A DNA stretch of 50,011 bases from Candidatus Paceibacterota bacterium. GTDB lineage: Bacteria > Patescibacteriota > Minisyncoccia > Phycocordibacterales > UBA6899. The position numbers and the translations under genes were made by a program. Positions 32,934 through 41,643 of this stretch are shown here, in pieces. Position 1 is the first letter of the stretch, and each line of letters starts with the position of its first letter. The stretch spans positions 139,055 through 189,065 of the forward strand of contig DATEZQ010000001.1 of the NCBI GenBank assembly GCA_035583355.1, written 5' to 3'. The notes under the pieces are model-generated. The model was given only the letters and a program-made list of their open reading frames with translations. It was not told the DNA's origin and ran no database searches.

Positions 32934-34907
32934 ATGCGTTCTTTTGCATACGGAAACGGCACCACACTCATTATGCTCGACAATTACGGAAGACTCCGTG
33001 ATTGTTATTTTCCGTACGTTGGACTCGAAAACCATATCGGCGGGGGATTGCTCCATCGTATTGGAGTCTGGGTTGATGACACATTTTCATGGACAGATGA
33101 TGATACTTGGGAAATTGTCTGCGCATCTGATGCCGCTAATACTGGGCATATTGCAATGTATTCGGCGCGCCTCCAGCTTGAGTTGCAATTCACTGATGTG
33201 CTCTATAACGGTAAGGAGATATTCATTCGCCGCATTGCGATACTGAATAAGAATGAGCGCTCTCGTACGGTGCGTCTCTTTTTCAACTCGCAATTTGAGA
33301 TAGCAGCAACTGCACGTGGCGATACGGCATATTATGACCCTCAAGCAAATGCAATCATTCACTATGAAGGATCGAGAGCATTTCTTGTTTCTGGAGTTGT
33401 TGATGATAAAGGACCCTCAGATTGGACGGTTGGTATTTTCCAAATAGAAGGCAAGGAGGGTACATATAGAGACGCAGAAGATGGAATACTTTCAAAGAAT
33501 CCCATCGAACATGGACGGGTCGACTCAACATTCGCTCTCGAGGCACAGATAGGGTCTCATTCTTCAAAGATATATACACAGTGGCTCTGTATGGCTGAGT
33601 CGGTTGAAGCTGTTGTCGACATGCATCATGATGTTATTCAGCGCACCCCTGAGTACATTTCGCTTTCCGCAAAGAACTACTGGCATGCATGGGTTTCTCG
33701 TACGAAGTGGGATTATTATGCGCTTCCTACTTCTGTAATTGATCTCTTCATTAAGTCACAATTTCTCATTCGCTCACATGCAGACAAGAATGGAGGAGTC
33801 ATCGCTTCGGGTGATACTGACATGCTTCAAGGTGGACGTGATACGTATTGCTATATTTGGCCGCGTGATGGTTCTTATATCTCAAGTGCATTTTCTCTTG
33901 TTGGTGATTTTCCTGCATCACGAAGGTTCTTCGAGTTTTGTGCAAAAGCAGTAACGGAGGATGGCTACCTCATGCATAAATATCGACCCGATGGATCCCT
34001 TGGATCATCGTGGCATGGATGGATGGTGAATAGTCATCGCGAACTACCAATCCAAGAGGATGAAACAGCACTAGTGCTCTGGAGTCTTTGGGAATACTGG
34101 AAAGATACTCGAGATCTCGAATTTATCGAAAATATATACGATAGTTTCATCAAGAAGGCTGCATATTTCCTCACGGCACACCGCGATCCGTATACAGGTC
34201 TTCCAAGACCTTCCTATGATCTCTGGGAGGAACGTTTTGGAGTACATACATACACCGTCGCTGCAACCTATGCAGGGCTTTGGGCAGCAGCGCAGTTTGC
34301 TACAATGCTCGGCAAAGATCGTAGTGCATCAGATTTTTTGCACATTGCGTACAACATTCGACCTGCACTCATGCAGCATCTTTACAATGAAGAAACAGGT
34401 TTGTTCTATCGTTCGCTCACTATAGATGATGCGGGAGTCATACACAAAGATGATACTGTGGACGCATCAAGCGCTTATGGTGTCTTCATGTTCAAGGTGC
34501 TTGAGGCAGACGATGAGCGACTGATAAAGGCAATGAAGAAGGCAGAGGAGTTACTCACTGTGCAGACTCCAATAGGTGGGATTGCACGATACGCGGGGGA
34601 TAAGTACTACAAAAAGGCGAATAGTCCGCATAGTAATCCTTGGATCATCACCACATTATGGTGGTCTCAATATGCGATAGCAAGAGCGGTAACAGATGAC
34701 GACCTTGACCCTGTGCGCAAGGCACTTGAGCGCGTTGCTCGTTTTGCAGGACCGACCGGCATCCTCCCTGAACAGATTGATCCTCAAACAGGTGGTCCCG
34801 TTTCCGCATCCCCATTAGTGTGGAGTCATGCGGAATATGTGCGTACTGTAGTGCAGTATTTGCAAAAATGCAGGGCTCTTGGGATTATCGATGAAACAAA
34901 CTACTAG
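32934..34907 (+). CDS. Glycoside hydrolase family 15 (glucoamylase type)
   Basis: 657 residues. An N-terminal beta-sandwich domain (about 1-250) precedes the (alpha/alpha)6 barrel. Catalytic-site motifs: YIWPRDGSYISSAF, the first catalytic Glu in LPIQEDETALVLWSLWEYW (about 374), LWEERFGVHTYT, and the second Glu in LVWSHAEYVRTV (about 631). It releases glucose from alpha-glucan ends. No signal peptide, so its glucan is intracellular. The next gene begins two bases after the stop, so they are co-transcribed. Confidence 0.93.
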   Translation: MRSFAYGNGTTLIMLDNYGRLRDCYFPYVGLENHIGGGLLHRIGVWVDDTFSWTDDDTWEIVCASDAANTGHIAMYSARLQLELQFTDVLYNGKEIFIRRIAILNKNERSRTVRLFFNSQFEIAATARGDTAYYDPQANAIIHYEGSRAFLVSGVVDDKGPSDWTVGIFQIEGKEGTYRDAEDGILSKNPIEHGRVDSTFALEAQIGSHSSKIYTQWLCMAESVEAVVDMHHDVIQRTPEYISLSAKNYWHAWVSRTKWDYYALPTSVIDLFIKSQFLIRSHADKNGGVIASGDTDMLQGGRDTYCYIWPRDGSYISSAFSLVGDFPASRRFFEFCAKAVTEDGYLMHKYRPDGSLGSSWHGWMVNSHRELPIQEDETALVLWSLWEYWKDTRDLEFIENIYDSFIKKAAYFLTAHRDPYTGLPRPSYDLWEERFGVHTYTVAATYAGLWAAAQFATMLGKDRSASDFLHIAYNIRPALMQHLYNEETGLFYRSLTIDDAGVIHKDDTVDASSAYGVFMFKVLEADDERLIKAMKKAEELLTVQTPIGGIARYAGDKYYKKANSPHSNPWIITTLWWSQYAIARAVTDDDLDPVRKALERVARFAGPTGILPEQIDPQTGGPVSASPLVWSHAEYVRTVVQYLQKCRALGIIDETNY

Positions 34908-34908
34908 T

Positions 34909-36180
34909 ATGAAATTCGTATATACTGCGCAAAATGTGCCGAAAGGTGTCATTCCTGCTCCAGCTCTTGGCCTCCTTGAGCAATTGAGTGGTTTTTCTCA
35001 GAAAACGAGTGGTGAATACAAAGAGCAGATTGAAGTACTCCGCGTGCCATTCGATGGAATGATGCTGAGTGAGTCATCGAGAATGGCGCAAAAAATGAAT
35101 ACCTCATCATTGCGTGTAGTTTTTGTTGTAGGTATCGGTGGTTCAAGTCTTGGAACTCGCGCAATTACCGAGGCATTAAACACTCGCGGTAAGTTCACCG
35201 AAATAGTATTTCTAGAGTCTCTTAGTGGGCACAAGCTCAGTGAGATTCAGGCTCGATGCATGTCATTACACTCAGCGGATGAATTTGTCATTAATATCAT
35301 TTCAAAGGCAGGCGCAACGACAGAAACAATCGCTAACTTTAGCATTCTAACGAACTTTCTTTCTCATATTAGTGGGTGGCAAAAACGAGTTGTGGTAACC
35401 ACTACCTCAAGCAGTGAATTAGCGAAGCTTGCTCAGGCAGAAAAATACGAGCTGCTCTATATGCCCCAAGTCATATCTGGAAGATACTCCGTATTCACTC
35501 CAGTAGGACTTTTTCCTTTGGTTCTCTGTGGGTATCCTGTGCAAGATATTCTCGAGGGTGCTCGCGATGTGCAACAACTGCTCAATAGCCCTCATGATCC
35601 AACAAGACGTTTGGTCGAAGATATCCTCGGATCAATGCAGAACGGTGGTCACATTATCGATTTCTTCTTCTTTAACGCAGAACTCGAAGACTTGGGTAAG
35701 TGGGGAAGGCAACTCTATGCAGAAAGCCTCGGGAAGACATTTGATCGCAGTGGACGCGAAGTGCATACCGGAATTACGCCTACCGTCTCCATAGGATCAG
35801 AGGACTTGCACTCAATGGTACAACTTTACTATGGGGGGCCACGTGATCGGATCACCTTGCTCTTGCCGCCACTTGGTGGAGATAAGCACGTTGTTCCTCA
35901 TCACCCGTTCACAAAACTTGTCCCTGGAATAGATAGTAGAACTACGGATGAAATCAATACTGCTATCTACACAGGAGTCGCTGCAGCATTTCGTAGTAAC
36001 AAGATTCCATTCGGTGAAGCAACTTTCCCTGGACTCAATGCACATATGATTGGAGCATTCATGCAGTGGCAGATGCAAACCGTTGCAACACTTGCTGAGG
36101 CACTCAATATCTGCGCGTTCGATCAACCTAATGTCGAAGATTATAAAAAAGTAACCCACAGCTTATTGCTCAGAAACTAA
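34909..36180 (+). CDS. pgi: Glucose-6-phosphate isomerase
   Basis: 423 residues from the ATG at 34909, chosen because it starts one base after the GH15 stop (TAG-T-ATG). Interconverts glucose 6-phosphate and fructose 6-phosphate. Motifs: FVVGIGGSSLGTRAI, SKAGATTETIANFSIL, GRYSVFTPVGLFPL, and YAESLGKTFDRSG. It is short compared with E. coli PGI (549 residues) and closer to Gram-positive forms. The context supplies glucose 6-phosphate from glucan breakdown through the kinase encoded next. Confidence 0.93.
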   Translation: MKFVYTAQNVPKGVIPAPALGLLEQLSGFSQKTSGEYKEQIEVLRVPFDGMMLSESSRMAQKMNTSSLRVVFVVGIGGSSLGTRAITEALNTRGKFTEIVFLESLSGHKLSEIQARCMSLHSADEFVINIISKAGATTETIANFSILTNFLSHISGWQKRVVVTTTSSSELAKLAQAEKYELLYMPQVISGRYSVFTPVGLFPLVLCGYPVQDILEGARDVQQLLNSPHDPTRRLVEDILGSMQNGGHIIDFFFFNAELEDLGKWGRQLYAESLGKTFDRSGREVHTGITPTVSIGSEDLHSMVQLYYGGPRDRITLLLPPLGGDKHVVPHHPFTKLVPGIDSRTTDEINTAIYTGVAAAFRSNKIPFGEATFPGLNAHMIGAFMQWQMQTVATLAEALNICAFDQPNVEDYKKVTHSLLLRN

Positions 36181-36181
36181 T

Positions 36182-37075
36182 ATGACATACGCACTCTATG
36201 ATATTGGCGGTACAAAAACACGAATCGCTATAAGTCGCGATGGGGCTACTTTTGAAGATCCAACAATAATCAATACGCCAAAAGACTATCGTGAAGGTAT
36301 TGAACAGATCGCAAAAATAACCAAGGAGCTTGCGGGTGAACCCATTACGGCTGCTGGAGGCGGTATTGCTGGTGTATTGTCGAGAGATCGCTCGCTCTAC
36401 CTTGGGGGACCAAATCTTTTAGGCTGGGGTGGGCGTGCAATACCACAACTGCTCTCAGAAAAACTCGGATGTCCTGTATTTCTTGAAAATGACACCGCAA
36501 TAGTCGGACTCGGTGAAGCTTATCATGGCGCAGGTAAGGGCGGTGATATCGTTGTATACATGACAATATCTACAGGCGTTGGTGGTGTTCGCATTGTGCA
36601 TGGAGATATTGATGTATCTGTGTTTGGTTTTGAGCCGGGTCATCAAATCATTGATGCAGGCGGAGCGTTACATAAGGGCGTTGGCGGTTATGGCGTTGAT
36701 CTTGAGGGATATATTTCGGGCAGTGCAGTTGAAATGCGTTATGGTAAAAAGCCATTCGAGATCACTGACCCTGAATTTTGGGACGAGATGGCACGACTTC
36801 TTGCCTATGGTCTCAATAATACGATCGTCCACTGGTCACCGGATATCGTAGTCTTGGGCGGCTCAATGATGAAACAAATTGGTATTCCTGTTAACCGAGT
36901 GAGGGAACATCTCTCGGGTATGCTTCACATCTACCCCCAGCTTCCTCGCATTGTCAAAGCAGAGCTCGGTGATATTGGAGGGATTTACGGTGCACTCCAC
37001 TTTGTTGATCATCGTTATCGCGAAACAATACGCTCAAAGAAGCTAATGCAAAATGATGGAGAATTGAAGAAATAA
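36182..37075 (+). CDS. ROK-family sugar kinase lacking the zinc motif
   Basis: 297 residues. N-terminal ATP-binding YDIGGTKTRIAIS, catalytic Asp in FLENDTAIVGLGEA, second phosphate motif STGVGGVRI, and adenosine motif VVLGGSM. It probably phosphorylates glucose from the GH15 step (inference). ROK kinases normally bind structural zinc with GHx9-11CxCGxxGCxE; here EPGHQIIDAGGALHKGVGGYGVDLE keeps the His but has none of the cysteines. It starts one base after pgi. Confidence 0.88.
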   Translation: MTYALYDIGGTKTRIAISRDGATFEDPTIINTPKDYREGIEQIAKITKELAGEPITAAGGGIAGVLSRDRSLYLGGPNLLGWGGRAIPQLLSEKLGCPVFLENDTAIVGLGEAYHGAGKGGDIVVYMTISTGVGGVRIVHGDIDVSVFGFEPGHQIIDAGGALHKGVGGYGVDLEGYISGSAVEMRYGKKPFEITDPEFWDEMARLLAYGLNNTIVHWSPDIVVLGGSMMKQIGIPVNRVREHLSGMLHIYPQLPRIVKAELGDIGGIYGALHFVDHRYRETIRSKKLMQNDGELKK

Positions 37076-37094
37076 ACCGCGCTTGCGGTTTTTT
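37074..37094 (+). terminator. Intrinsic terminator after the glucan operon
   Basis: AAACCGC-GCTT-GCGGTTT plus T run. The stem overlaps the stop codon of the kinase gene. Confidence 0.9.
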
Positions 37095-37118
37095 CGTGCA
37101 GTAAACTCGGAAATACGC

Positions 37119-37124
37119 TATACT
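37119..37124 (+). promoter_or_regulatory. -10 box (TATACT) of tgt
   Basis: TATACT ends 6 bases before the ATG at 37131, so transcription should begin at the start codon. Confidence 0.6.
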
Positions 37125-37130
37125 CCAAAA

Positions 37131-38360
37131 ATGAAGTTTTCAATCAAGAAAAGACTCGCAGGAACACTCGGACGTGTCGGCGAAATTACAACCCCACATG
37201 GAAGCATTCGAACTCCCGCATTCATTGCTGTTGGTACCAAGGCGACCGTAAAGGCACTCACTCCGGAAATGGTAAAAGATTTAGGCGCACAAGCGACACT
37301 CGAAAATACCTACCATCTTTATCTGCAGCCAGGTGATGAAATCGTCCGTGAGAATGGAGGTGTAGCAAAGTTCATGCACTGGGATGGTCCCACGTTTACT
37401 GACTCAGGTGGTTTTCAGGTGTTCTCACTCGGTGCTGCATTCGGCAAAGGTGTTTCGAAGGTCGCAACAGGTGCTGTTGCACGTGAGGAAGACGGTCGCG
37501 CAGGGAAAAAACCAAAGGACGATCACGGAGCACTCGCATCTATCGATGAAGAGGGGGTCACTTTCAAGTCTCACCTCGATGGAAGTGCACATCGATTCAC
37601 ACCAGAGCGCTCAATGGAAATTCAACACAACCTTGGTGCTGATATCACATTTGCTTTCGATGAGTGCACTTCGCCAATTGATCCACTTGAATATCAGAAG
37701 GAGGCGCTTGATCGTACCCATCGCTGGGCAAAGCGCTCACTCGAGCACCACCAGAAGCTTGGAATATCTCTCGCCACAAGAGAACAACAGGGGCTTTATG
37801 GTGTAGTGCAAGGTGGAAAGTATCGTGAATTGCGGGAAGAGTCCGCGCGCACCCTGGGAAATATGGACTTTGATGGCTTTGGTATTGGGGGATCGTTTAC
37901 AAAAGAAGATATTGGAACTGCAGTTGCCTGGGTAAACGCTCTGCTGCCTGAGGATAAGCCTCGTCATCTCCTGGGTATCGGCGAGCCTATTGATATGTTT
38001 CTTGGCTGCGAGAATGGTGTGGATACTTTCGACTGTGTCGCTCCTACGCGTATGGGGCGCAACGGTGGAGTCTACACCAAGGATGGACGCCTCAATCTCT
38101 TCAATGCAAAGTTCGTTCGTGATCTCGGCGCAATTGAGGATGATTGTAAGTGCTATACTTGTACACACTTTACCCGTAGCTACCTTGCGCACTTATTTAG
38201 GTCCGAGGAAATGCTCGCAGGTACACTTGCATCAATTCATAATCTCTACTTTATAGTACATCTCGTCGATGCAATCAGAGAACGCATGGAGCTCGGAGGG
38301 TATGAAGAATTCAAAAATGCTTTTCTCATGCGTTACTACAAAGATGGGGCAATAACATAA
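37131..38360 (+). CDS. tgt: tRNA-guanine (queuine) transglycosylase
   Basis: 409 residues from the ATG at 37131. Exchanges G34 of GUN-anticodon tRNAs for preQ1. Motifs: substrate-binding TDSGGFQVFSLG, GGSFTKED, nucleophile Asp in FDCVAPTRMGRNGG, and zinc site CKCYTCTHFTRSYLAHL (three Cys and a His). Between SLG and EEGVTFKSHLDG there is an insertion of about 35 residues rich in Lys, Asp and Gly that typical Tgt lacks. The tRNA-Tyr (GTA) in this window is an expected substrate. No queuosine synthesis genes are nearby, so the base may be salvaged. Confidence 0.95.
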   Translation: MKFSIKKRLAGTLGRVGEITTPHGSIRTPAFIAVGTKATVKALTPEMVKDLGAQATLENTYHLYLQPGDEIVRENGGVAKFMHWDGPTFTDSGGFQVFSLGAAFGKGVSKVATGAVAREEDGRAGKKPKDDHGALASIDEEGVTFKSHLDGSAHRFTPERSMEIQHNLGADITFAFDECTSPIDPLEYQKEALDRTHRWAKRSLEHHQKLGISLATREQQGLYGVVQGGKYRELREESARTLGNMDFDGFGIGGSFTKEDIGTAVAWVNALLPEDKPRHLLGIGEPIDMFLGCENGVDTFDCVAPTRMGRNGGVYTKDGRLNLFNAKFVRDLGAIEDDCKCYTCTHFTRSYLAHLFRSEEMLAGTLASIHNLYFIVHLVDAIRERMELGGYEEFKNAFLMRYYKDGAIT

Positions 38361-38380
38361 CCGCATATAGCGGTTGTTTT
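38359..38380 (+). terminator. Intrinsic terminator after tgt
   Basis: AACCGC-ATATA-GCGGTT followed by GTTTTG. The stem begins at the stop codon. Confidence 0.85.
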
Positions 38381-38449
38381 GTTGTGCATAACTCTACCTC
38401 ACTGCCAGTATATATAGTATACTTAGTATATTAATAGATAATAGCATAT

Positions 38450-39514
38450 ATGAGGAAATATATTTTTATTGGTGCGGTAAGTGCCATCCTTTTCGTTTCA
38501 AGCATTGCATCAGCGCAGACTGCTGATATTGCGGCATTGCAAAAGATCATTGATGATCTTCGTGCACAAATCGTTGCGCTCACAGAGAGTCAGCAAAAGG
38601 CAACAGCTCAAATTGCAACACTGCAGTCTCAGCTACAACTGACACGAAACCTGAGGTCAGGTTACTCAGGTGATGACGTTAAACTCCTACAGCAGACGCT
38701 CAGCACTGATCCTACATTATTTAGTGGTCAAGCAACTGGCTTCTTTGGTGCATTGACGAAAGAAGCAGTGCGTAAGCTTCAGGAGCGACTTGGGCTCGAG
38801 CAGACAGGTGAAATTGGACCCCAAACGAGGGGGCAGCTGAATCAGCTATTTGACGATATTAGCTCTTCTACTATTGGTATTCCTCCAGGTCTTTTGCGTG
38901 GCGGCTTCGCTCCTGTCCATGCAACCATTCTCCCTGTGGGATCAATTGTTGCCAAAGGTGAAGTAAGTATTTTCCCACTAGACGCAAGTTCGTCTCGAGT
39001 CGTTGTACACTTTGGGAGCAAAGATGATTTGAATGTGAGTACAAGTACTGTGAGTTACGCAACGCATATCCACTCTGGATCGTGCGCATCTTCATCTCCG
39101 ATTTCGATTCCACTAAATGACATCACTCGCAACAAATCAGAGACAACGATCGGGAAAACTATTGCTCAGTTGTTCGCAACGTATCCTCTATCAGTCATGG
39201 TACACAGAGCGGGTGTCGTTGTTGGATGTGGCGACTTGCCAGCACCTCGCCCGATATTCAAGAAAATGGATATCAACGAGGATGGAAAATATGATTTTGA
39301 AGATATGCGTGAGATCGATCGAGCCGAGAAAATGCATCGCGAGGATGATGATAGGACTGCAAGCTCAACGAGGAACAGAGAGCGCACAGAGAGGCCAGAG
39401 CTAAAAGAGTTCGAGAAGAAATTCAACGAGGAAAGAATGAGATTCTGGGATACAATTTCTGACCTGATTCCTAAATTTGAACGCGATCGGGGAGAGGGCG
39501 AGAACGATCAGTGA
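38450..39514 (+). CDS. Exported peptidoglycan-binding protein with EF-hand-like motif
   Basis: 354 residues. Signal peptide (YIFIGAVSAILFVSSIASAQ), coiled coil (about 25-65, LQKIIDDLRAQIVALTESQ), then a PG_binding_1 domain (about 68-130, GYSGDDVKLLQQTL to FFGALTKEAVRKLQERLG). A middle beta-rich domain of about 120 residues is unassigned (VHFGSKDDLNVSTSTVSY). A DINEDGKYDFED segment (about 282-293) matches a calcium-binding EF-hand/dockerin loop. The acidic/basic C-terminus is probably helical. It shares the peptidoglycan-binding module with the giant protein at 2123. GATAAT at 38437-38442 lies 7 bases before the ATG. Confidence 0.85.
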   Translation: MRKYIFIGAVSAILFVSSIASAQTADIAALQKIIDDLRAQIVALTESQQKATAQIATLQSQLQLTRNLRSGYSGDDVKLLQQTLSTDPTLFSGQATGFFGALTKEAVRKLQERLGLEQTGEIGPQTRGQLNQLFDDISSSTIGIPPGLLRGGFAPVHATILPVGSIVAKGEVSIFPLDASSSRVVVHFGSKDDLNVSTSTVSYATHIHSGSCASSSPISIPLNDITRNKSETTIGKTIAQLFATYPLSVMVHRAGVVVGCGDLPAPRPIFKKMDINEDGKYDFEDMREIDRAEKMHREDDDRTASSTRNRERTERPELKEFEKKFNEERMRFWDTISDLIPKFERDRGEGENDQ

Positions 39515-39549
39515 GAAAACAGATAGTAGCAAAATATCCAAAATACACC

Positions 39550-39582
39550 AAAAACCAGCAAATATACACCTTGCTGGTTTTT
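39550..39582 (+). terminator. Intrinsic terminator after the peptidoglycan-binding protein gene
   Basis: AAAAACCAGCAA and TTGCTGGTTTTT around a nine-base loop. Confidence 0.9.
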
Positions 39583-39622
39583 AAGTTAAAAGCTATCAAC
39601 TTTCAATTTCCGAGATATAGTT

Positions 39623-39628
39623 TACAAT
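39623..39628 (+). promoter_or_regulatory. -10 box (TACAAT) of the first pilin-like gene
   Basis: TACAAT ends 8 bases before the ATG at 39637. Confidence 0.55.
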
Positions 39629-39636
39629 AATGGTAT

Positions 39637-40038
39637 ATGCGGAAAATATATTTAACACTACTCATCCTTTTGCCGATGGCTGCCCTCGCACAAAGCTCAG
39701 CAGAGAGTGACACTCGGAATGAATGTAGTGCACTATTCTGCAACCCATTACGAGAAAGTATTTGGGGCGACGTGAAGACGATTCAAGATGCGATACCCGT
39801 ACTACTTGACCTCTTCATTAGCTTAATGATGCCCATCGTAGCACTTGCGATCATCTTTACTGGATACACATTTGCTACTGCTAAGGGTGACTCCGCAAAG
39901 ATCAAAAATGCCCGCACAATGCTTACTTACGTCGTGGTTGGCACGATGATCATTCTGGCTGCAAAGGGAATTGCAATGGCGATCCAGAGCACTATTAGTA
40001 CTGTTGCTGGGCCAGGAACTATAGTTGGAGCACAATAA
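39637..40038 (+). CDS. VirB2/TrbC-like two-helix membrane protein 1
   Basis: 133 residues. Signal peptide (TLLILLPMAALAQ), a short acidic segment with two cysteines (ECSALFCNP), then two membrane helices (LLDLFISLMMPIVALAIIFT and LTYVVVGTMIILAAKGIAM) joined by a charged loop (AKGDSAKIKNART). This is the layout of VirB2/TrbC pilins of type IV secretion systems. It opens a row of three such genes. No VirB4, VirB6 or coupling protein is in the window, so the machine they serve is unknown. Confidence 0.75.
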   Translation: MRKIYLTLLILLPMAALAQSSAESDTRNECSALFCNPLRESIWGDVKTIQDAIPVLLDLFISLMMPIVALAIIFTGYTFATAKGDSAKIKNARTMLTYVVVGTMIILAAKGIAMAIQSTISTVAGPGTIVGAQ

Positions 40039-40042
40039 TCAT

Positions 40043-40396
40043 ATGAAACGAACACTTTTTCTTCTCCCTATTCTCCTCACTTTTCCGGCTGTTGCATTTG
40101 CGCAACAATATGGTTCGTTTAGAGAACTTGTAGGGTTTGCGCTTGTTATCGTGGGGTATCTTATGCAGACTATTTTTGCACTTTTTTCTCTCGGAATCAT
40201 CTATACGGTATTCAAATACATTTCTGCATTGAATAAGGGAGACGGAAAGACGGCTGGCGAAATGCGCTTACGTCTTATTTGGGGGATAGTCGGCATGGCG
40301 GTATTATTCTCACTCTGGGGCATTATCTATATCTTCACAAATACGCTCGGTTGGTCAGAAGTCGGTATTCCAATATTAAAAGCGCCAACTCCGTAG
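40043..40396 (+). CDS. VirB2/TrbC-like two-helix membrane protein 2
   Basis: 117 residues from the ATG at 40043, four bases after the previous stop. Signal peptide (LLPILLTFPAVAFAQ), then helices (LVGFALVIVGYLMQTIFALF extending to IIYTVFKYI, and LIWGIVGMAVLFSLWGIIYI) separated by a loop SALNKGDGKTAGEMR. Same plan as its neighbours but little sequence identity. Translationally linked to both flanking genes. Confidence 0.75.
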   Translation: MKRTLFLLPILLTFPAVAFAQQYGSFRELVGFALVIVGYLMQTIFALFSLGIIYTVFKYISALNKGDGKTAGEMRLRLIWGIVGMAVLFSLWGIIYIFTNTLGWSEVGIPILKAPTP

Positions 40397-40398
40397 TC

Positions 40399-40746
40399 AT
40401 GAAAAAATACATATCGAGCATTGCGATTGTGAGCATGTTACCAGTTCTCGTATATGCTCAAGGGCAGGATGTATTCTCACTTTGGGGATATATTATGTCA
40501 CTTATCTCAACTCTTACGAAACTTGTCTGGCTACTCACAATCCTTACATTCCTCTGGGGTCTCGTGAATTTCATGAAGAACGCAGAGAATGAAAAGGAGA
40601 GGGGAAATGCGAAAGAAATGATGAAGGGTTCAATCATTGCATTCTTCATTGCCGTGAGTTTCTGGGGAATGGTCACTTTTGCCATAAAGGCTTTTGACTT
40701 AGTTCCTGATGATCCTGGATATCTTCCTACTACTCGTTCAAACTAA
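40399..40746 (+). CDS. VirB2/TrbC-like two-helix membrane protein 3
   Basis: 115 residues from the ATG at 40399, two bases after the previous stop. Signal peptide (SIAIVSMLPVLVYAQG), helix 1 (LVWLLTILTFLWGLVNFM), loop KNAENEKERGNAKEM, helix 2 (GSIIAFFIAVSFWGMVTFAI). The loop with NAEN-x-KERGNAKEMM resembles the 'GD...K..KN' loop of the other members. Last gene of this three-gene unit; a terminator follows. Confidence 0.75.
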   Translation: MKKYISSIAIVSMLPVLVYAQGQDVFSLWGYIMSLISTLTKLVWLLTILTFLWGLVNFMKNAENEKERGNAKEMMKGSIIAFFIAVSFWGMVTFAIKAFDLVPDDPGYLPTTRSN

Positions 40747-40766
40747 AACCCCCAAAAGGGGTTTTT
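40745..40766 (+). terminator. Intrinsic terminator of the three-gene pilin-like unit
   Basis: AAAACCCC-CAAAA-GGGGTTTTT. The stem starts at the stop codon. Confidence 0.85.
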
Positions 40767-40773
40767 AAATACA

Positions 40774-40803
40774 AAAAATCACCCAACTAGAGTTGGGTGA
40801 TCA
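40774..40803 (-). terminator. Intrinsic terminator of the minus-strand pilin-like gene
   Basis: TCACCCAACT and AGTTGGGTGA; read on the minus strand the stem is followed by a T run. Confidence 0.9.
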
Positions 40804-40807
40804 GTTG

Positions 40808-41170
40808 TTACTGTGGAATGACGTCAAGTGCTGGTGGCGCAGATACTTCTACCTGGCCCGTAAGGCCTGCTGACTTCTGAACATAACCAAGGATGGTCCA
40901 GATTCCAACCATGAGAAAGAGTGCAACACCTGCACTGATCATTTGGTTCTTGCCCTTAACCTTAAGATCAGCACTGTCCCCTGCCTTGATGAACTTGATA
41001 AGTCCCCAGAAGAAGAAGGCGATTGCGAGTGGCATTGCAATACCAAGGAAGAACTTGAGTACTGCGTCGACCTGGTTGAGCGTATCGCCAAGTGGACCCT
41101 GAACATTGTTCTGCGCAAAGGCAAAAGCTGGGGCTACCATGAGCGTTACTGCGAGAATGCGTTTATACAT
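40808..41170 (-). CDS. VirB2/TrbC-like two-helix membrane protein 4
   Basis: 120 residues. Signal peptide (LAVTLMVAPAFAFAQ), helix 1 (LKFFLGIAMPLAIAFFFWGL), loop KAGDSADLKVKGKNQM, helix 2 (SAGVALFLMVGIWTILGYV), then a Pro-rich tail (SAPPALDVIPQ). It resembles protein 6 closely: both have VGIWTI.GYVQ in helix 2 and a P-rich tail. Opposite orientation to the rest of the row. TATAAT at 41209-41214 on the minus strand is a likely -10 box. Codons ending in C or G are more common than in its neighbours. Confidence 0.8.
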   Translation of the reverse strand: MYKRILAVTLMVAPAFAFAQNNVQGPLGDTLNQVDAVLKFFLGIAMPLAIAFFFWGLIKFIKAGDSADLKVKGKNQMISAGVALFLMVGIWTILGYVQKSAGLTGQVEVSAPPALDVIPQ

Positions 41171-41280
41171 ATGGAATTATTAGTGTCTAATCATTTGATG
41201 ACTCTATAATTATACGGAATATACCTTAAAAGGGGAAGCATAGTTGTCCACAGTCAAATATATGAGCGCTGGTATCATGT

Positions 41281-41286
41281 TACAAT
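41281..41286 (+). promoter_or_regulatory. -10 box (TACAAT) of the second pilin-like unit
   Basis: TACAAT ends 6 bases before the ATG at 41293, predicting a leaderless transcript. Confidence 0.6.
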
Positions 41287-41292
41287 AAAGGT

Positions 41293-41640
41293 ATGAAACG
41301 CATAGTTGTCCGTCTGTTCACTTTACTTTTCTTACCGAGAAATGCTTTTGCCGCAACGAGCGTTGCACTTCCTACACAAGTAAGCGCATTCTTCGGTCGC
41401 GTGCTCGTCGAGATTGTTAATCCACTCATTACTCTTGGATTTGCAGTGGCGATTGTCTATCTCGCTTGGGCGGTTCTCCAATATACGATGGGCGGAGATA
41501 AGCTCGAAAAGGACAAGCTCAAGAATTCCCTTATTTATGGTGTTGTCGGTGTTGCTATTATGGCAACGGTCTTTGGAATTATGAAGTTTATCGCGGCAAG
41601 TGTGGGTGCACCTTCTAGTGTCATCACCAATAACGTATAG
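41293..41640 (+). CDS. VirB2/TrbC-like two-helix membrane protein 5
   Basis: 115 residues. Signal peptide (LFTLLFLPRNAFAA), helix 1 (NPLITLGFAVAIVYLAWAVL), loop TMGGDKLEKDKLKN, helix 2 (SLIYGVVGVAIMATVFGIMKF). Same plan as the others. It is followed after three bases by protein 6, so the two are co-transcribed. Confidence 0.78.
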   Translation: MKRIVVRLFTLLFLPRNAFAATSVALPTQVSAFFGRVLVEIVNPLITLGFAVAIVYLAWAVLQYTMGGDKLEKDKLKNSLIYGVVGVAIMATVFGIMKFIAASVGAPSSVITNNV

Positions 41641-41643
41641 CAT

